Source of the DNA: Mesorhizobium sp.
Lineage (GTDB): Bacteria > Pseudomonadota > Alphaproteobacteria > Rhizobiales > Rhizobiaceae
Direction: 5' to 3'
DNA: 64,000 nt
Assembly (NCBI GenBank): GCA_004020645.1
Contig: SAQL01000002.1
Coordinates: 1 to 64,000, forward strand
A program made the position numbers and the translations under genes. This document shows positions 60,809 to 64,000 of the stretch, in pieces. The notes below the pieces were generated by a model. That model was not told where the DNA came from, did no database searches, and worked only from the letters and a program-made list of their open reading frames with translations. The first letter of the stretch is position 1. Every line of letters begins with the position of its first letter.

Positions 60809-61882
60809 ATGCGACCCAGGACAACGACAATAGCGGTGCTGGCCTGGCTGTCTCTCGCCGGTGATGCGAACGCTGAGACGCTGCTGGTCGGCGTCGCAGC
60901 ACCACTGTCCGGGCCGTCGGCGATCCTCGGCAAGCAGATCGAGGCGGGCGCTGGCCTGGCGGCAGAGGCGAACGGTGCTCGACTCAAGGTTGTCGATGAC
61001 GCCTGCACTTCCGATGGCGGGGCTGCCGCAGCGAGGGAATTCGCTGCGGCGAAAGTCGGCGTGGTCGTCGGCTTCCTCTGCACCGAGGCGATCGAGGCGG
61101 CACTGCCGATCCTGAAGGACGCCAACATACCGGTCATCACCGTGGGCGTGCGCACCGAAAGCCTGACCGACCGGCGCGCCAAAACCGGCTGGCCGATTTT
61201 TCGTCTCGGGCCGCGCGGCGACGACGAGCGCAACGCAGTCGCCTCCATCCTCACCCGCCAATGGCAAAACGAACTGTTCGCCATCGTCGACGACGGCACC
61301 ATCTACGGCCGCGAAATCGCCGAGACGCTTCGGGCGGCAGCTGAGCAGGCGGTGCTAAAACCGGTGTTCGTCGACACATTCCGGCCGCAGCTCGACAACC
61401 AGATCGGGCTGATCGGACGGCTGAGGAAAGCCGGCGCAACGCATGTCTTCGCCGGCGGCGACGGCGACGACATCGCCATCATGGGTCGCGACGCCGGCCA
61501 GCTCGATGCCGGCATCATTTTTGCCGGAGGCGAAGCGCTGCGCGCACCGCCCGGCGACGTGGTTTATGCCAGGGGCACGCTGATGATCGCGCCGCCCGAA
61601 TGGGATGATGTCGCCGACTCCAAGGTGCTCGACAGCTTTGCCGCGCAAAAGATCGTGCCGGACGGCTACACGCTGCCGGCCTTTGCGGCGGTCGAGATCG
61701 CCGAAGCGGCGACCGCGCTGGCGGAAACCTCCGGCAAGCCATTGGCCGATGCGCTTACCGCGCATGACTTCAGCACCGCGATCGGGCCCATCCGCTTTGA
61801 CGGCAAGGGCGACTTGACCGAGAACCTCTATCGGGTCTTCCGTTTCGACGGCGCACATTTCGTGCCGGCGGAGGCCAAATGA
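60809..61882 (+). CDS. Periplasmic solute-binding protein (Leu/Ile/Val-type, Peripla_BP_6)
   Basis: A 357-residue binding protein. ATG 60809 opens a signal peptide (MRPRTTTIAVLAWLSLAGDA). The family pattern is clear: LLVGVAAPLSGPSAILGKQI, VVGFLCTEAIEAALPILKDA, FAIVDDGTIYGREIAETLRA, GATHVFAGGDGDDIAIMGRD, and GYTLPAFAAVEIAEAATALA. It overlaps the P1 peptidase gene by ATGA and no permease genes follow, so it is an orphan binding protein coupled to a peptidase. Ligand probably an amino acid or small peptide amide. Confidence 0.88.
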   Translation: MRPRTTTIAVLAWLSLAGDANAETLLVGVAAPLSGPSAILGKQIEAGAGLAAEANGARLKVVDDACTSDGGAAAAREFAAAKVGVVVGFLCTEAIEAALPILKDANIPVITVGVRTESLTDRRAKTGWPIFRLGPRGDDERNAVASILTRQWQNELFAIVDDGTIYGREIAETLRAAAEQAVLKPVFVDTFRPQLDNQIGLIGRLRKAGATHVFAGGDGDDIAIMGRDAGQLDAGIIFAGGEALRAPPGDVVYARGTLMIAPPEWDDVADSKVLDSFAAQKIVPDGYTLPAFAAVEIAEAATALAETSGKPLADALTAHDFSTAIGPIRFDGKGDLTENLYRVFRFDGAHFVPAEAK

Positions 61883-62901
61883 TGTTTCGGACAGGGCCGC
61901 GCAATCTCATCACCGATGTCGCCGGCCTGCGCGTCGGCAACGCTTCCGATGTGAGGCTGAAGTCCGGGGTGACCACCATCGTCTGCGACGAACCGGCGGT
62001 GGCCGGTGTCCAGATCCTGGGCGGTGCGCCAGGCACCCGCGAGACCGACCTGCTCGAGCCGCACAATTCGATCGAGGCGATCCATGCTGTGGTGCTTTCG
62101 GGCGGTTCGGCCTTCGGTCTCGACGCCGCCTCCGGCGTGCAGGCGGCACTGCGTGAAAGGGGCATCGGTGTCGAGGTCGGCGGCTTTCGCGTGCCGATCG
62201 TGCCGGCGGCGATCCTGTTCGACCTGCGCAATGGCGGAGACAAGGACTGGGGTCGCTATCCGCCTTACCGCGATCTCGGCTATGAGGCGGCACAGGCAGT
62301 CGGCATCGACTTTCCGCTCGGCACTGTCGGCGCGGGCAGTGGTGCGTTGAGTTCCGGCCTGAAGGGCGGCCTCGGGTCGGCCTCGACGGTGCTCGACAGC
62401 GGGGTCACCATCGGCGCGCTCGCCGCCGTCAATCCGACCGGCTCGGTGACGATCGCCCAAACCCGCCACTTCTGGGCAGCGCCCTTCGAGATCGGCGACG
62501 AGTTCGGCGGGCTTGGCTATCCCTCGCCGATGCCGGAAGACGCGAAAACGATCCTGCTGAAGTTTCGCGACAAGCATATCGGGAAACGGGCGAAGGTTGG
62601 CGGCAACACGACCATCGCCATCATCGCCACGGACGCCGTCCTCACCAAGGCCGCCGCCAAACGCTTGGCGATATCAGCGCATGACGGCTTCGTGCGCGCC
62701 ATTTGGCCGACACACACGCCGGCCGACGGGGATCTGGTTTTCGCGCTGGCGACCGGCATGAGCGGTATCGAGCTCGCGCCCAATGACGCCATCGACCTCT
62801 ACGCGGCGGCCGGCGCCACCATGTCGCGCGCCATCAGCCGCGGCGTCTTTGCCGCGACGCCAGCCGAAGGCGACCTGTTTCCGGTCTGGTCGTCGCGCTG
62901 A
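61879..62901 (+). CDS. P1 family peptidase (DmpA-type aminopeptidase/amidase)
   Basis: A 340-residue N-terminal-nucleophile hydrolase: NLITDVAGLRVGNASDVRLK, SGVTTIVCDEPAVAGVQILG, VVLSGGSAFGLDAASGVQAA, and the self-cleavage region KVGGNTTIAIIATDAVLTKA, where G-N-T-T carries the nucleophile Thr (Ser in DmpA). The later block FVRAIWPTHTPADGDLVFAL is also family-typical. It cleaves N-terminal residues from peptides or beta-amino acid amides. Coupled to the binding protein upstream. Confidence 0.9.
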   Translation: MMFRTGPRNLITDVAGLRVGNASDVRLKSGVTTIVCDEPAVAGVQILGGAPGTRETDLLEPHNSIEAIHAVVLSGGSAFGLDAASGVQAALRERGIGVEVGGFRVPIVPAAILFDLRNGGDKDWGRYPPYRDLGYEAAQAVGIDFPLGTVGAGSGALSSGLKGGLGSASTVLDSGVTIGALAAVNPTGSVTIAQTRHFWAAPFEIGDEFGGLGYPSPMPEDAKTILLKFRDKHIGKRAKVGGNTTIAIIATDAVLTKAAAKRLAISAHDGFVRAIWPTHTPADGDLVFALATGMSGIELAPNDAIDLYAAAGATMSRAISRGVFAATPAEGDLFPVWSSR

Positions 62902-62947
62902 ATGCGCGCTGCCGTAATCAAAATGGGGCCGTAATTATTGGCCGTGA

Positions 62948-63200
62948 TCAGGTGAGGTCGGATTTCTCTTCCTCGAATGTGACCGCAACATCCGAATTTG
63001 CCGACAGCCGCACTTTCTGGCCCTCGACTTCGGCTACGAGGCTGAGCGGAATGAAGTGGTGATGCGCTGTGAGCGCCCTCGCCGCTGTCGCGCTTGGTCA
63101 GCTTGATTCGTTGTCCCTCAACTTTGTCGACGGTGCCGACATGGACGCCGTCCGCGCCGATCACTTCCATATGTTCGCGAATGCTGGCTGCATCGGTCAT
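62948..63200 (-). pseudogene. DUF2171 protein, frameshifted
   Basis: The N-terminal part MTDAASIREHMEVIGADGVH and KVEGQRIKLTKRDSGEGAHS is in one frame (GGAG precedes ATG 63200); the C-terminal part HHHFIPLSLVAEVEGQKVRL, SANSDVAVTFEEEK, SDLT is in another. A one-base surplus in AGCGCATCACCAC (about 63060) explains the break. Together they give the usual 80-85 residue DUF2171 protein, a PRC-barrel-like small protein common in rhizobia. Either a recent mutation or an assembly error. Confidence 0.8.
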
Positions 63201-63215
63201 TGTGGGTTCTCCATT

Positions 63216-63319
63216 AGAGCGCCGCGCGTCTTTTTGGACGCGCAAAGGACGCTCTAAACACTTTAAATCAACGCATCGAGCTTTCCGAAAATCGATTCCG
63301 ATTTTCGGGCCGATGCGGT
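63216..63319. repeat. Dispersed AGAGCG repeat, intergenic copy
   Basis: Same element as 56738-56841: AGAGCGCCGCGCGTCTTTTT, GGACGCGCAAAGGACGCTCT, then ACGCATCGAGCTTTCCGAAA, ATCGATTCCGATTTTCGGGC, CGATGCGGTG. The first 40 bases form a long hairpin (AGAGCG...CGCTCT with GCGCGTC/GACGCGC inside). It lies between the divergent DUF2171 and DUF2259 genes. Confidence 0.85.
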
Positions 63320-63445
63320 GAAGCTGCCAACATAAACAAATGACAGCGCGATTGGATGCATCGGGTTTGCGTCTCAGAGGGCACGACGTTTTGACGATGT
63401 CGTGATAGTGATCGGAACAACGCTGGCTGCTCAAACGGAAATCCG

Positions 63446-64000
63446 ATGCGAATTCCTGCCCTGTTTGCCGTTTCCGTCCTTGCCCAGTTTGCAATCTCGC
63501 TCGCCGCACATGCCGGCGACGTCGCCGAGCTTGAGATCCTCGGCTTCACCGGGGATGGCGGCATCTTCGCCTTCGAGGAATATGGTGTCCAGGACGGGTC
63601 GGGATTCCCCTATGCCAATCGCTATTATATCGACACGGCCGACGACAATTTTCTCAAGGGCACGCCGATCAGGGTGCGGCTTGACGACGAGAACGCAACG
63701 CTCAACGCAGCGCGCCTTGCAGCCCGGCAGAAAGGCGAAGCTATCATCAAACAGGCGGAGTTGACCGCGAATCGCGGCATCACCGCCGGCTCCAACCCGG
63801 TGACCGAGCTTTCGGCCGATCCGTTCCGCATGGTGGTCAACCCGCGGCCGATCTTTTCGCCGGTCGATGATCCGCTCGAGTTCCGGCTCGACGAGATCGG
63901 TATGAACGACACGGAAGCCTGCCAGAGCCTCGGCGAGATCAACGGCTTTCGCTTGCTGCGCATCGAGGCGAAAGACGGCGGCAAGACTGAGCTCCTGCAC
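63446..64000 (+). CDS. DUF2259 secreted protein, truncated by the window end
   Basis: The first 185 residues of a longer gene; no stop is reached. CGGAA precedes ATG 63446. The signal peptide is MRIPALFAVSVLAQFAISLA (cut after AHA). The mature part is DUF2259-like: VAELEILGFTGDGGIFAFEE, YGVQDGSGFPYANRYYIDTA, FLKGTPIRVRLDDENATLNA, VNPRPIFSPVDDPLEFRLDE. Predicted periplasmic protein of unknown function, usually about 240-270 residues. Confidence 0.85.
   Translation, partial: MRIPALFAVSVLAQFAISLAAHAGDVAELEILGFTGDGGIFAFEEYGVQDGSGFPYANRYYIDTADDNFLKGTPIRVRLDDENATLNAARLAARQKGEAIIKQAELTANRGITAGSNPVTELSADPFRMVVNPRPIFSPVDDPLEFRLDEIGMNDTEACQSLGEINGFRLLRIEAKDGGKTELLH

Overview
The window is about 64 kb of a GC-rich alphaproteobacterial chromosome, most likely a Mesorhizobium-type member of the Rhizobiales. 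This rests on the gene families (adenosylcobalamin-dependent NrdJ, BKACE, DUF982, DUF2259, DUF2171, Cox-type maturation genes), on strong Shine-Dalgarno sequences with frequent GTG starts, and on several families of palindromic intergenic repeats of the kind common in rhizobia. No replication, conjugation, phage-structural or nodulation genes are visible. It looks like ordinary chromosome with small eroded accessory patches.

Layout. 0.4-2.6 kb: two tandem paralogous alpha/beta-hydrolase lipoproteins. 2.7-8.7 kb: an RND efflux operon with two different adaptor lipoproteins, divergent from a TetR regulator, with an 18-bp operator-like palindrome between. 8.9-11.5 kb: adenine deaminase and a secreted cupin protein. 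10.8-12.9 kb: two copies of a hairpin/terminator element that looks like a small RNA, two tiny genes, and a frameshifted GIY-YIG nuclease between 70-bp inverted repeats. 13.0-17.1 kb: tRNA-Leu(TAA) followed by an accessory patch with two ribbon-helix-helix type proteins, a CBS protein and DUF2905. 17.6-20.4 kb: NudK-like hydrolase, an Old Yellow Enzyme, DUF982 and DUF2188 proteins. 20.7-25.1 kb: a complete carbohydrate ABC transporter operon. 25.2-30.2 kb: a frameshifted hydrolase, a lipocalin-like gene between inverted repeats, a CinA/MoaB-type protein, a universal stress protein, xanthine phosphoribosyltransferase and a NUDIX hydrolase.

30.2-34.7 kb: class II ribonucleotide reductase (nrdJ) behind NrdR-box-like sites and a long leader with mutually exclusive hairpins. 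35.2-37.3 kb: a glycine-rich domain protein, a patchwork of gene remnants, and a DUF559 nuclease bracketed on each side by an inverted pair of REP-like repeats. 37.3-43.8 kb: a phytase-like secreted protein with a good Pho box, GH25 lysozyme-like lipoprotein, GFA protein, hydrolase, SRPBCC and ParB-like proteins. 43.9-51.9 kb: a probable catabolic cluster (dimethylformamidase-like protein, class III aminotransferase, BKACE, GNAT, acetylpolyamine-deacetylase-like protein), with a convergent cysteine-desulfurase-like enzyme and an aldo/keto reductase. 52.3-55.1 kb: small and secreted proteins. 55.1-60.6 kb: a maturation operon for a molybdenum hydroxylase (CoxD, CoxE, two XdhC-type proteins, a molybdopterin-binding/MobA-like fusion) without its structural enzyme, preceded by a flavin reductase. 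60.8-64.0 kb: a solute-binding protein with a P1 peptidase, a frameshifted DUF2171 gene, and the start of a DUF2259 gene cut by the window end.

The most interesting signals are the two unrelated nuclease families that each sit inside their own inverted repeats, the two-copy candidate small RNA, the intact beta-keto-acid pathway candidate, and a dispersed repeat that now encodes the C-terminus of an XdhC protein. All functional calls are by motif recognition; no database search was possible.
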